Shown here: in pieces, positions 38,304 to 47,857 of the stretch
Layout of the letters: every line of letters starts with the position of its first letter
How positions within the stretch are numbered: the stretch's first letter is position 1
Origin: an uncultured Aquimarina sp.
GTDB taxonomy: Bacteria; Bacteroidota; Bacteroidia; Flavobacteriales; Flavobacteriaceae
Direction: 5' to 3'
Length of the DNA stretch: 64,000 nt
NCBI GenBank assembly: GCA_947500545.1
Contig: CANMSO010000004.1
Location: 1 to 64,000, forward strand
The notes under the pieces: model-generated
What the model was told of the DNA's origin: nothing
Database searches by the model: none
Seen by the model: only the letters and a program-made list of their open reading frames with translations
Translations under genes and position numbers: made by a program

Positions 38304-39320
38304 ATGCAATCCCTTTTAGAGAAGATTTACGACTTACAGAATATACATACAATCTCAAAACACGAGCAAATTGTACTTGGTATAATTGAGGCAATTGATT
38401 TAGATATTCTTAAGGTAGGAGACAAACTACCTTCAATAAATGAGATGGTCGCAGAAGTTGGATATGCCAGAAAAACATTCGTAAAAGCCTATACCGAATT
38501 GAAAGAAAGAGGCCTTGTAGAATCTAAAAACCTAAAAGGCTATTATATCATAAGCAAAGAAACCAATGTTACTTTGAAAGTGGCTTTAATTCTATTTGCT
38601 TTTCATAGTTTTCAAGAAGATTTCTATAATACTTTTAGAAAAGAACTTGGAAAAAAATACCACATTGATATTTTTTTCCATCATAACAACCTCACGTTGT
38701 TTAAAACAATTATGGATAACATTTCACGTAAATATGGAATGTATGTTATCGCCCCAATACAAGAAAACAACATCATCCCAATTCTTAAAAAAATACCTTC
38801 AGATAGATTGGTCCTAGTTGATAGACATCTACAAATGCCTAAAGATTATTCCTATATAACACAAGAGTTCGAAGAAATAACCTATACTAAGCTTGTAGAA
38901 TTGGCACCTCAGATCAAGAAATACAATAAATTCGTCCTTTTCTTTAAAGAAAACACAGACTTGCCACCTGAGATATTATATGCTTTCAATCGTTTTGTAA
39001 AAGAATATAATATAGATAACGAAGTAGTTGAAAATTACGAATCGGCTATCTTAAAAAAAGGAACTGTGTATTTTTCTATTAGTGATACGTACTTATGGCA
39101 AGTATTAAAAGATGCCAGAAAAATGGAATATCGCATTGGTTCAGATATTGGGATCATTGCACATGACGATAATATTGTAAAAGAAATTGCATTTGGTGGA
39201 ATAACTACAATCTCTACAGATTTTGAAATCATGGCAAAAAAAGCAGCTATTTTTGTTAAGAAACGTGATATTATTCAAGAGGTTATTCCTACTTATCTAA
39301 GACGAAGAAATTCGTTGTGA
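38304..39320 (+). CDS. GntR-family regulator with periplasmic-binding-protein-like sensor domain
   Basis: 338 residues. The N-terminal winged helix (KVGDKLPSINEMVAEVGYARKTFVKAYTELKERGLVESKNLKGYYII) is of the GntR type; the remaining 250 residues resemble a LacI-type sugar-binding fold (for example VALILFAFHSFQEDFYNTF, YVIAPIQENN, GSDIGIIAHDD, GGITTISTDFEIMAKKAA). This combination is common beside Bacteroidota SusC/SusD loci. It lies 36 bp after the Nudix-type gene and upstream of susC; the palindrome at 39581 may be its site. Confidence 0.87.
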   Translation: MQSLLEKIYDLQNIHTISKHEQIVLGIIEAIDLDILKVGDKLPSINEMVAEVGYARKTFVKAYTELKERGLVESKNLKGYYIISKETNVTLKVALILFAFHSFQEDFYNTFRKELGKKYHIDIFFHHNNLTLFKTIMDNISRKYGMYVIAPIQENNIIPILKKIPSDRLVLVDRHLQMPKDYSYITQEFEEITYTKLVELAPQIKKYNKFVLFFKENTDLPPEILYAFNRFVKEYNIDNEVVENYESAILKKGTVYFSISDTYLWQVLKDARKMEYRIGSDIGIIAHDDNIVKEIAFGGITTISTDFEIMAKKAAIFVKKRDIIQEVIPTYLRRRNSL

Positions 39321-39655
39321 TCCTTTTTTTTAAAATCCGTTTGTCAAAATGAAATTTATCAAGAACCCAATCTAAACGGTTCATTTTTATTTCAACGGTG
39401 CTGAACATCTCTTCATCAAAAAATATCAGATATCATCATACGTATTTTCCTACCTTACCGAGAAAGAAGTGTTAAATAATCATAATATTTTAACATTTTT
39501 CATGTAGTATTATTTATTTTGCAAACAACTAATTGAATTTTTCTAAAAAAATTGTTTATTTTTACAAAGTAGCATAGTGTATCATAGCATATAAATGTAA
39601 TAACATAATATGCTATGATTCTAAACACAAAAAATCATCAATAAACACAAATCAT
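39321..39655. other. Promoter-containing gap upstream of susC
   Basis: About 335 bp with no open frame. The right part holds a long palindrome (listed separately) and AT-rich sequence likely containing the susC promoter. I see nothing clear in the first 250 bp. Confidence 0.5.
39581..39619. promoter_or_regulatory. Long palindrome upstream of susC
   Basis: ATCATAGCATAT (39581-39592) and ATATGCTATGAT (39608-39619) are perfect inverted repeats; inside, ATGT and ACAT continue the symmetry. It ends 36 bp before the susC ATG and is a candidate operator for the GntR-type regulator. A partial extra half (AGCATAG) lies just before it. Confidence 0.6.
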
Positions 39656-42600
39656 ATGGATCAAAAAACATTCACTTTCTTTATGATGTTTTTATTCGGG
39701 CTTATCAATACAGTTTGCGCACAACAAACAGTTTCTGGTACAGTATCCGAAACTCAGGGACCACTCCCCGGGGTAAACATCTTAGTAAAAGATACTCAAA
39801 ATGGTACAACCACTGATTTTGATGGTAGGTATACCTTATCAAATGTAGCAGAAAACGCTATTCTGATTTTTAGTTACCTCGGTTTTGTAACTCAAGAAGT
39901 ACCCATGAACGGACAGACTGTAATAGACATTACAATGCAGGAAGACGCTGCTGCTCTAGATGAAATTATAGTGGTAGGTTTTGGTACACAATCAAAACGG
40001 GAAGTTACCGGTGCGATTTCACAGATCAAATCCGAAGATATTGCACAAATAATTGTTGCCAATCCAACTGCGGCATTACAAGGAAAACTTGCAGGAGTGC
40101 AGGTTGAAAGTGCTGGTGGTGCTCCAGGTAGTGCGACCAATGTATTTGTAAGGGGTGTTAGCTCATTAACCAATTCCTTTCCTCTATATGTAATAGATGG
40201 AACCGTTGTAGACGACATTGTTTTTCTTAACCCCAAGGACATTGTAGACTTACAGGTTTTAAAAGATGCTACTTCTGCCGCTATTTACGGATCAAGAGCC
40301 GCCAATGGAGTTATTATAATAACAACAAATCGAGGTAAGAAAAACACCTCTCCAACAGTTAATATTGATATACGCGGTGGTGTAAATACTCAAGCAAAGA
40401 AACTTGATTTATTAAATGGCCCAGAATTCATTCAATTTTTAAATCAAAGAAGAATCAACGATGGTCTAGCAGGAGATATCGCAGACCCGGGAATTGATAC
40501 AGATTTTCAGGATTTAACGATTAATTCAGGAGCCATTCAGGATTATGGTTTCAATATTTCTGGAGGTAATGATGATTCTTCTTATTTCTTTTCTTCCAAC
40601 TATTATAATGAAGAAGGATTATTGATTAGTGAAGATTTTCAGAGAATAAATGCTCGCTTAAACAGTCAGTTTAAAATTGGAAAATTTAAAATTCAGGAAT
40701 CTTTTTCTTTTGCAGAAAACACTTTTACAAGAAATCAGGCATTTGGAAATCAAGGGCCCACCATTCCTATCTTAAACCCTTTTAATCCTAATAACGAAGG
40801 TGGTTTTGAAGCAGTAGATGGCGACATATACGGTATAGGAGGAACAAATAAATTTGCACAGGCCAATTTATTAGATGATGAAAATACCGAACGTAATCTT
40901 CTTGGAAACATAAACGTTGAGTATGAAATTATAGAAGGACTGAAAGCAAAAATAAACCTTGGGGTAGATTATAAAAATATTTACAGAAACACTTTTCTGC
41001 CTACTTTCTTTCAAAGCATTACTGATGCCACCACTAATTTAAATGAAGCAAATGATCTTACCGAAGTAAGGGCAGAAATTCTGTCTACAAACGTAGAACC
41101 AACCATTAATTACAAAAAGACATTTGGAAATCATGGAATAGATCTTCTTCTGGGTGGTGCGCGACAAGAAGTTGATTTTAACTCTCTGGCTGTTTATGCT
41201 CAGGGATTACCTAGCAACAATATTAGAAATATTGGCAATTTCACGGATCAGGTGGAAAATACTGGAGGTGGTCAGTTTCTATCTCGATTATTTTCTTATT
41301 ATGCTAGGTTAAATTATAAGTTTAATGACAGATATCTATTTACAGGAATTATCCGTCGAGATGCTACTTCTAGATTTTCATCTGAAAACGATCTCAACGC
41401 AGATGTATTTCCATCATTCTCTGTTGGATGGGTAGTTAGTGAAGAAAATTTTTGGCCAGAAGATGGGTTTATAAACACATTAAAACTGCGTGGAGGGTAT
41501 GGAGAACTAGGGTCTCAAAACATAGGTGATTATGTGTATCAATCCGTCCTTAATCCTACTTCTAATGTTGCTTTTGCCGATAATCCGGCTCAAGGGTTTT
41601 CTATCACCTCTTTGGTTGATGAAAGTATAAGTTTTGAGACTTCTACAACAACCAATTTTGGTGCTGATCTAGTCATGTTTAATAGAAATATAAGACTAAG
41701 TCTTGATTATTTTAGCAGAGATAATGACGATGTACTGTTAGCTGTCGATATTCCTTCAACTACTGGGTCAGGGGCCCCGGTTATTCAAAATGCAGCATCT
41801 ATTAATAATAAAGGATTCGAAATAGAAGCAAGCTATTCTTATGATACAGAGAGTGAATTTAAATTTGATATTGGCTTCAATTTTGCTGCCATAACAAACG
41901 AACTAACCTCTGCCCCCAACCCTATTCTTGGGCCTATCATAAACGAAGAGCAAACCAGAGTAAACAAATACGAAGAAGGTGAGCCTCTAGGCTTTTTCTT
42001 TGGATTTGAAACAGATGGGATTTACAACAGTCAGGAGGAAATTAACAACGATCCATTCCTGGCCAATGATCCAGATAGAAGAGCCTTACTACAACCAGGA
42101 GATTTTAGACGGGTAGACACCAATGGCGATGGTAGAATTGACGAAACAGACAGAACCAATCTGGGAGACCCAACTCCCGATTTTACATATGGCATTAATT
42201 TTACTGGTAGCTATAAAAAACTTGATTTTGGCCTGTTCTTTAATGGAGTTCAAGGAAGTGAAATTTACAATGTAACCAAGTTCTTTGGAGTATTCTTTGC
42301 CGATGATAATAAATTTGGATTGGTAAGAGATGCTTACACTTCTACTAACACTAACACCAATATACCAAGAGTATCTAATTTGGATCCAGCTGGGAATCAA
42401 TTGCCTTCAGATTTCTTTGTAGAAGATGGTTCATTCTTTAGATTAAAAACATTAGAAATAGGATATGATCTAACAGACATTATTGGATCTGATTGGGTAA
42501 AAAGCGGAAGAGTGTTTTTTAACATGCAGAATGTTTTTGTAATCACAGGCTATTCTGGATATGATCCCGAAATTGGTTCTACTTCTGGAGCACAAGCAGA

Positions 42601-42721
42601 TGCAGATACCGGTTTCTTTGGCTTTAGAGATGTAACCAACCCTATTCTTGGTAGAGGTTTGGATGTAAGAGCGCAACCCAGACCAAGAACATTTATCATG
42701 GGAGTTCAGTTTTCTTTCTGA
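39656..42721 (+). CDS. SusC/RagA-family TonB-dependent outer-membrane transporter
   Basis: 1021 residues. A signal peptide (ending VCAQ) is followed by a carboxypeptidase-D-regulatory-like domain (VSGTVSETQGPLPGVNILVKD), the plug (ALQGKLAGVQVESAGGAPG, then a GVSSLTNSFPLYVIDG stretch) and a 22-strand barrel ending in FIMGVQFSF. It imports large substrates bound by SusD. The gene context (alpha-galactosidase, Leloir genes) suggests alpha-galactosides. First gene of an operon with susD and likely the UnbV lipoprotein and catabolic genes. Confidence 0.95.
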   Translation: MDQKTFTFFMMFLFGLINTVCAQQTVSGTVSETQGPLPGVNILVKDTQNGTTTDFDGRYTLSNVAENAILIFSYLGFVTQEVPMNGQTVIDITMQEDAAALDEIIVVGFGTQSKREVTGAISQIKSEDIAQIIVANPTAALQGKLAGVQVESAGGAPGSATNVFVRGVSSLTNSFPLYVIDGTVVDDIVFLNPKDIVDLQVLKDATSAAIYGSRAANGVIIITTNRGKKNTSPTVNIDIRGGVNTQAKKLDLLNGPEFIQFLNQRRINDGLAGDIADPGIDTDFQDLTINSGAIQDYGFNISGGNDDSSYFFSSNYYNEEGLLISEDFQRINARLNSQFKIGKFKIQESFSFAENTFTRNQAFGNQGPTIPILNPFNPNNEGGFEAVDGDIYGIGGTNKFAQANLLDDENTERNLLGNINVEYEIIEGLKAKINLGVDYKNIYRNTFLPTFFQSITDATTNLNEANDLTEVRAEILSTNVEPTINYKKTFGNHGIDLLLGGARQEVDFNSLAVYAQGLPSNNIRNIGNFTDQVENTGGGQFLSRLFSYYARLNYKFNDRYLFTGIIRRDATSRFSSENDLNADVFPSFSVGWVVSEENFWPEDGFINTLKLRGGYGELGSQNIGDYVYQSVLNPTSNVAFADNPAQGFSITSLVDESISFETSTTTNFGADLVMFNRNIRLSLDYFSRDNDDVLLAVDIPSTTGSGAPVIQNAASINNKGFEIEASYSYDTESEFKFDIGFNFAAITNELTSAPNPILGPIINEEQTRVNKYEEGEPLGFFFGFETDGIYNSQEEINNDPFLANDPDRRALLQPGDFRRVDTNGDGRIDETDRTNLGDPTPDFTYGINFTGSYKKLDFGLFFNGVQGSEIYNVTKFFGVFFADDNKFGLVRDAYTSTNTNTNIPRVSNLDPAGNQLPSDFFVEDGSFFRLKTLEIGYDLTDIIGSDWVKSGRVFFNMQNVFVITGYSGYDPEIGSTSGAQADADTGFFGFRDVTNPILGRGLDVRAQPRPRTFIMGVQFSF

Positions 42722-42761
42722 TAAAAGAAAAATACATTAAAAAACACTTAAGTTATATGTT

Positions 42762-44360
42762 ATGAAATCAAAAAGTAATTTTCTCACCATTACCATCTTA
42801 ATAGGCCTAGCATTGGCTATAAATGGTTGTAATGAAGATCAATTAGAGCTTTCTAATCCAAATACGGTGGCAGAACCTGATTTTTTTCAGACTGATGCAG
42901 ATTTTAGATTAGCGGTAAACGGAATGTATCACCCTATTACAGCGGTCCTCTTTTGGGGAAGAGTCATACACACCGGTGCATTACTTCGTTCTGATGCCTT
43001 TAACATTGTTCCCTTTCAACAAAACACCACCATGTCTACATTAGAAGGGCAACCGGGTATTGCAAGATGGTCATCAGATATGTTTCCTCAATTATACCAA
43101 ACTATTTTTAGGGCAAATACAATCATAGAAAAATTAAATGCAGAAAATGTTCCTAATGAGACTGCGAGAAACGAGATTTTAGGGCAAGCCTACTTTATGA
43201 GGGCGTTTGCAAATTGGTATCTTGCTCAACTATGGGGTAATGTACCATTAGTTTTAAAGACACCAACTACGACAGAAGAATTCTTTCCACTTCCTTCTAC
43301 TCAAGATGGTATAAATGCTGCTGTAATTGAAGATCTTACTGAAGCGGCTAATAGATTACCAGATTCTTGGCCTGATACAGAAAAAGGAAGACCAACTGCC
43401 GGCTCTGCACTAGCCTTGCGAGGTAAAACACATTTATACATGAGGAACTACCCTCTTGCAATAAATGATTTAAGAGCAGTAACAACAGATTTTAGCTATG
43501 CTTTACTACCTGCTAACCGATATGAAGAAAACTTCACCGCAGTGAATGAAAATAATGTAGAATCTGTTTTCGAACTGCAGTACTTAGGACAGGATAATTT
43601 TATTTGGGGTACAGACATCCCGGGTACCGGAACACAAGGACATTATTTAATAGATTATGCCCCGCCCGAGTTAAGTCCTGATAATGGTCATTTTATTAAC
43701 CCACACATATTACAGGTATTTGAAGATAATGGCGATACTGTAAGAAGAAATGCCACAATTGCTTTCGATTACCCGGGAGCTACGGGATATGGAGGTCTTC
43801 CTTTTACAGAGGATTTTGCGGCAGATATTAATGTTGCCAATACAATTACAGATCCTATGGGTAATGTAGGAGTTCCGGCATTATTCACTAAAAAATATGC
43901 AGGGTTTGAAGAAGGTATACGAGAAGAAATACCTGTACTAGGGCAAACGATTGGAAATAACTGGAGAATCATACGGTACTCTGATGTATTACTGATGTTG
44001 GCCGAAGCTCTTAACGAAAATATGGCAACGGCAGAAGCTATTCCTTTTATTAATCAAGTTAGAGAAAGAGCTCAAATCACACCACTACCATTAACCCTTA
44101 ATAAAACGCAAGTCGAACAAGCTATTATTGATGAACGCATTATGGAACTTACTGGTGAAGGACATCGCTTTTTTGACTTGGTACGCTGGGAAATTGCAGA
44201 CGATGTTTTAGGTTCTGGCTCTACTATTGCAGGTGGACGCCACCCAAAATCTCTTGCAGGACCAACAGCCGTATTCACTGTTGGACAGGATGAGCTTTTA
44301 TGGATTCCTGTACCTGAATTACAAGCTAATCCTAATCTAAGACCAAATCCAGGGTATTAG
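42762..44360 (+). CDS. SusD/RagB-family nutrient-binding lipoprotein
   Basis: 532 residues with a lipoprotein signal (LIGLALAINGC). Typical SusD/RagB pattern: LYQTIFRANTIIEKLNA, LGQAYFMRAFANWYLAQLWGNVPLV, YSDVLLMLAEALNE, and the end ERIMELTGEGHRFFDLVRW and LLWIPVPELQANPNLRPNPGY. It caps the SusC channel at the cell surface and binds the glycan. 40 bp after susC. Confidence 0.95.
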   Translation: MKSKSNFLTITILIGLALAINGCNEDQLELSNPNTVAEPDFFQTDADFRLAVNGMYHPITAVLFWGRVIHTGALLRSDAFNIVPFQQNTTMSTLEGQPGIARWSSDMFPQLYQTIFRANTIIEKLNAENVPNETARNEILGQAYFMRAFANWYLAQLWGNVPLVLKTPTTTEEFFPLPSTQDGINAAVIEDLTEAANRLPDSWPDTEKGRPTAGSALALRGKTHLYMRNYPLAINDLRAVTTDFSYALLPANRYEENFTAVNENNVESVFELQYLGQDNFIWGTDIPGTGTQGHYLIDYAPPELSPDNGHFINPHILQVFEDNGDTVRRNATIAFDYPGATGYGGLPFTEDFAADINVANTITDPMGNVGVPALFTKKYAGFEEGIREEIPVLGQTIGNNWRIIRYSDVLLMLAEALNENMATAEAIPFINQVRERAQITPLPLTLNKTQVEQAIIDERIMELTGEGHRFFDLVRWEIADDVLGSGSTIAGGRHPKSLAGPTAVFTVGQDELLWIPVPELQANPNLRPNPGY

Positions 44361-44404
44361 GTCATACTATTTAAAACTGTTTGATTGTTTGTGAATATAT
44401 TTTG

Positions 44405-44447
44405 TTTTAGTCCATGGGTAAATCTTAGGGTTTACCCGGTACTAAAA
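44405..44447 (+). other. Two-tier hairpin between susD and the UnbV lipoprotein gene
   Basis: An outer stem TTTTAGT/ACTAAAA encloses an inner stem GGGTAAA/TTTACCC. No T-run follows. Such structures after susD may stabilise the susCD message or reduce read-through. Confidence 0.5.
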
Positions 44448-44466
44448 CCTCTTAACCCAAAGATTC

Positions 44467-47400
44467 TTGAAAAGACTACTCTATCATATTATACTAGTTA
44501 TTATACTCTCTAGTTGTAAAAATAACGAAGATCATTTATTCACTTCTATAGATCCATCTGTTTCCAACATCTATTTTGAAAATACAATTATAGAAGATGA
44601 TCAGATTAATGTAATTGATTTTCAATATTGCTACAATGGCGGTGGTGTTGGTATTGGAGATTTTAATAAAGATGGATTACCCGATATTGTTTTTACCGGA
44701 AATCAGGTGTCTAGTAAAATCTACCTTAATCAAGGCAATATGAAATTCAAAGATATATCTATCCCATCCAATTTTAAAACAAAAACTTGGGTTACAGGAG
44801 TGAGTATTGTTGATATAAACAGTGATGGACTTGATGATATTTATCTTAACGTAGGTGGTGCTAATTGCAAGAATAATTGCCACAATTTATTGTTTATAAA
44901 CAATGGAGTTAATAAAAATGGCGTTCCAACTTTTACCGAAAAAGCAACAATTTATGGCTTAGATGATGGAAATTATAGTCAGCAAACTGTTTTTTTTGAT
45001 TACGATCAAGATGGAGATCTTGATGCATATATAGTACACAACGGAGATACGAACAGAGATAGAAATATTCCGTTACCTAAAAAGTATTTTCCAAACCATC
45101 TAGCCGATTACTTACTTGAAAACAAAACTAAAAAAGACGCCGATCAAATATATTTTGTGAATGTGTCCGATAGCTTGGGAATTAATCAAAAAGGATTTGG
45201 ATTGGGCATTGCCATAAATGATCTAAACGATGACCATTTACCTGACATATATATAAGTAATGATTTTATAACGAATGACCTAATTTATATAAACAAAGGC
45301 AAAGACCCCAATGGAATTCATCAAGGATTCAAGGAAATGAATAATCAAATTTTATCCAAACAAACCTATAACGCAATGGGAGTGGATATGGCAGACATCA
45401 ATAACGACATATTACCTGATATACTTGTTGTAGATATGTTGCCTAATGATTATGAGCGCCAAAAAAAGATGCTTGGTCTTAATAATTATGACAAGTTTTT
45501 ACTCTCTCAAAAAAATGGATATACTCCGCAATACATTCACAATACACTTCAAATTCACAATGGTTATTTTGATGATGAAATACTACCTGCATCAGAAATA
45601 GGGTATGCTGCCGGTATTGCCAGTACCGATTGGAGCTGGTCTCCACTTGTTGCCGATTATAACAATGACGGGAAAAAAGATATTTATATCACAAATGGGT
45701 ATGTAAAAGATATTACAGATCTAGATTTCATCAATTATTCTGGGCAAAATAATACTTTTGGCACCCCAGAGGCCCGCAAACAAAAACTTAAGGGCTTTAT
45801 TGATCAACTCCCAGGAATACATCTTCCAAATGTAATATATCAGAACAATGGAGAGGCTCTGTTTAACGATGTTTCATCTGAATGGATCAAACCGCAAAAT
45901 TCTTTTTCTAATGGTTCTGCCTATGCCGATCTCGATCTTGATGGTGACTTGGACTTGATCATAAATAACATTAACCATCCTGCATTTATTCTTGAAAATC
46001 ACACTTCAGAAAAAAACAAAAAATACTTAAGAATAAAACTTGAAGGAACTGTAAAAAATAAGACCGCAATTGGCTCTAAAGTAATTTTATGGGAAAATGG
46101 GACAAGCCAAATTCAGTATCAATCAGTAATTAAAGGATATCTTTCTTCAGTAGAATCAATTATTCATTTTGGTGTAAACTCGCAAAAAATCGATTCTCTA
46201 AAAATAATTTGGCCCGATGGTACAATCTCTAAAAAGAGACACATTATCGCCGATCAGGTAGTTACAATATCACATCATCAATCAGAAATAGAAAACTCCA
46301 ATAAAGAATCAAAAAAAATGTTTGCAAAAAAGCATAATATTTTTGCTTACAAGCATGAAGAGAATTCTTTAAATGACTACGTTCATCAATCCTTGTTACC
46401 ACACCAATTCAATGCCGCCGGTCCTTGTATAGTAGCAGCAAACATCGACAATCATATGGGTGATGAATTTTTTATTGGAGGCAGTAAAGGTAAGCCAGGG
46501 CAGCTTTTTGGCACAGATGAAACCCAAAAATACAGGGTTATTCAAGAGTTTGATGCTAAGTATGAAGACACAGCAACATTATTTGTAGATATAGATAATG
46601 ATGGTGACAAAGATTTATATCTTGGAAGCGGAGGTACAGATTCTGGAAATAACCCTGATTTACTACAAGATCGTCTTTTCATAAATGATGGAAACGGAAA
46701 TTACAAGGCTTCAATAGAACAACTCCTCCCTAAACTTGCAACAAATACATCATGTGTTAAAGCAAGTGATTATGATAATGATGGTGATCTTGATATTTTT
46801 ATTGGAGGAGGTGTACATCCAGGTAAATACCCATTATCCACATCAAGTTATATCTTAACCAATGACAGCGGAAGACTTTCGATTAACACAAACATTACTT
46901 TTCCAGACCAAGGAATCGTAACAGATGCTATTTGGGCTGATATTAATAATTCTCAAACCAAAGAACTTATTATGGTTGGGCAATGGATGCCCATTACGAT
47001 CTATGAAATCAAAAAAAATAGCGCAAAAGAGATTCCCATAAAATGGCAAAATGCTAAAGGAGAAACAATCCAAATGTCTGGCTGGTGGAAAAGCGTTACA
47101 ACCGCAGATTTTGATAATGATGGAGATCAAGACATTCTCGCAGGCAATCAAGGTATAAACGGCTTTATTAAGCCTGTTTTTGACAAACCAATCTACGTAT
47201 ATAAGGGAGACTTTGATGATAATGGTAGTATTGACCCCATTCTTGCTCAATATTTTGAAACTATAGAAGGAATATCTCTTATGCCTATTCATACTCGTGA
47301 TGATATTATGAAACAACTCGTCACTCTTAAAAAGAAATTTGGAACCTATGACAAGTTTGCCAAAGCTTCTTTCAAAGAATTATTAAACATAACTAACCTA

Positions 47401-47823
47401 GAAAAACAAACGTTAAGTGCCGGCATTTTTGAATCTATATATGCCGAAAATATTGGGGACAACACTTTTGTCGTTCAATACTTACCAGATGTTTGCCAAA
47501 TGTCGCCTATAAATGATTTTTTGGTTGATGATTTTAATCAAGACAACTACAAAGATGTTTTGATTGTTGGGAATGATTACTCTGCCGAAGCTAACTATGG
47601 TAGACATGATGCTATAATCGGCATCTATTTAGAAGGATCAAAAAACGGCTTTACACCTATCAAAAATTCAGAAAGTGGTTTCCTGGTTCCTAATCAATCC
47701 AATCATATCATTTCGGCTAAAAACGCAAAAGGAGAAAAACTCATCATTGCAACTCAAAATAACGATAGTATTAGAGTATTTGGGATTGAGAATAAAGAAA
47801 ATAGTGTTTTAGTCAACCAATGA
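44467..47823 (+). CDS. FG-GAP/VCBS-repeat lipoprotein with ASPIC/UnbV domain
   Basis: 1118 residues from a TTG start that gives a lipoprotein signal (ILVIILSSC, Cys18). Many FG-GAP/VCBS blades with calcium-binding loops follow (FNKDGLPDIVFTGN, DINSDGLDDIYLN, DYDQDGDLDAYIV, DYNNDGKKDIYITNG), then an ASPIC/UnbV domain (LRIKLEGTVKNKTAIGSKVIL, SLKIIWPDGT) near residues 515-600, and a second set of blades. Likely a surface beta-propeller protein. Related proteins often sit beside SusCD pairs in Bacteroidota; their role is not well established, perhaps glycan binding. Spacing suggests operon membership, with a hairpin before it. Confidence 0.88.
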   Translation: MKRLLYHIILVIILSSCKNNEDHLFTSIDPSVSNIYFENTIIEDDQINVIDFQYCYNGGGVGIGDFNKDGLPDIVFTGNQVSSKIYLNQGNMKFKDISIPSNFKTKTWVTGVSIVDINSDGLDDIYLNVGGANCKNNCHNLLFINNGVNKNGVPTFTEKATIYGLDDGNYSQQTVFFDYDQDGDLDAYIVHNGDTNRDRNIPLPKKYFPNHLADYLLENKTKKDADQIYFVNVSDSLGINQKGFGLGIAINDLNDDHLPDIYISNDFITNDLIYINKGKDPNGIHQGFKEMNNQILSKQTYNAMGVDMADINNDILPDILVVDMLPNDYERQKKMLGLNNYDKFLLSQKNGYTPQYIHNTLQIHNGYFDDEILPASEIGYAAGIASTDWSWSPLVADYNNDGKKDIYITNGYVKDITDLDFINYSGQNNTFGTPEARKQKLKGFIDQLPGIHLPNVIYQNNGEALFNDVSSEWIKPQNSFSNGSAYADLDLDGDLDLIINNINHPAFILENHTSEKNKKYLRIKLEGTVKNKTAIGSKVILWENGTSQIQYQSVIKGYLSSVESIIHFGVNSQKIDSLKIIWPDGTISKKRHIIADQVVTISHHQSEIENSNKESKKMFAKKHNIFAYKHEENSLNDYVHQSLLPHQFNAAGPCIVAANIDNHMGDEFFIGGSKGKPGQLFGTDETQKYRVIQEFDAKYEDTATLFVDIDNDGDKDLYLGSGGTDSGNNPDLLQDRLFINDGNGNYKASIEQLLPKLATNTSCVKASDYDNDGDLDIFIGGGVHPGKYPLSTSSYILTNDSGRLSINTNITFPDQGIVTDAIWADINNSQTKELIMVGQWMPITIYEIKKNSAKEIPIKWQNAKGETIQMSGWWKSVTTADFDNDGDQDILAGNQGINGFIKPVFDKPIYVYKGDFDDNGSIDPILAQYFETIEGISLMPIHTRDDIMKQLVTLKKKFGTYDKFAKASFKELLNITNLEKQTLSAGIFESIYAENIGDNTFVVQYLPDVCQMSPINDFLVDDFNQDNYKDVLIVGNDYSAEANYGRHDAIIGIYLEGSKNGFTPIKNSESGFLVPNQSNHIISAKNAKGEKLIIATQNNDSIRVFGIENKENSVLVNQ

Positions 47824-47857
47824 TCCTACTAAAACATATTGAACAAAACTTTGCTAT

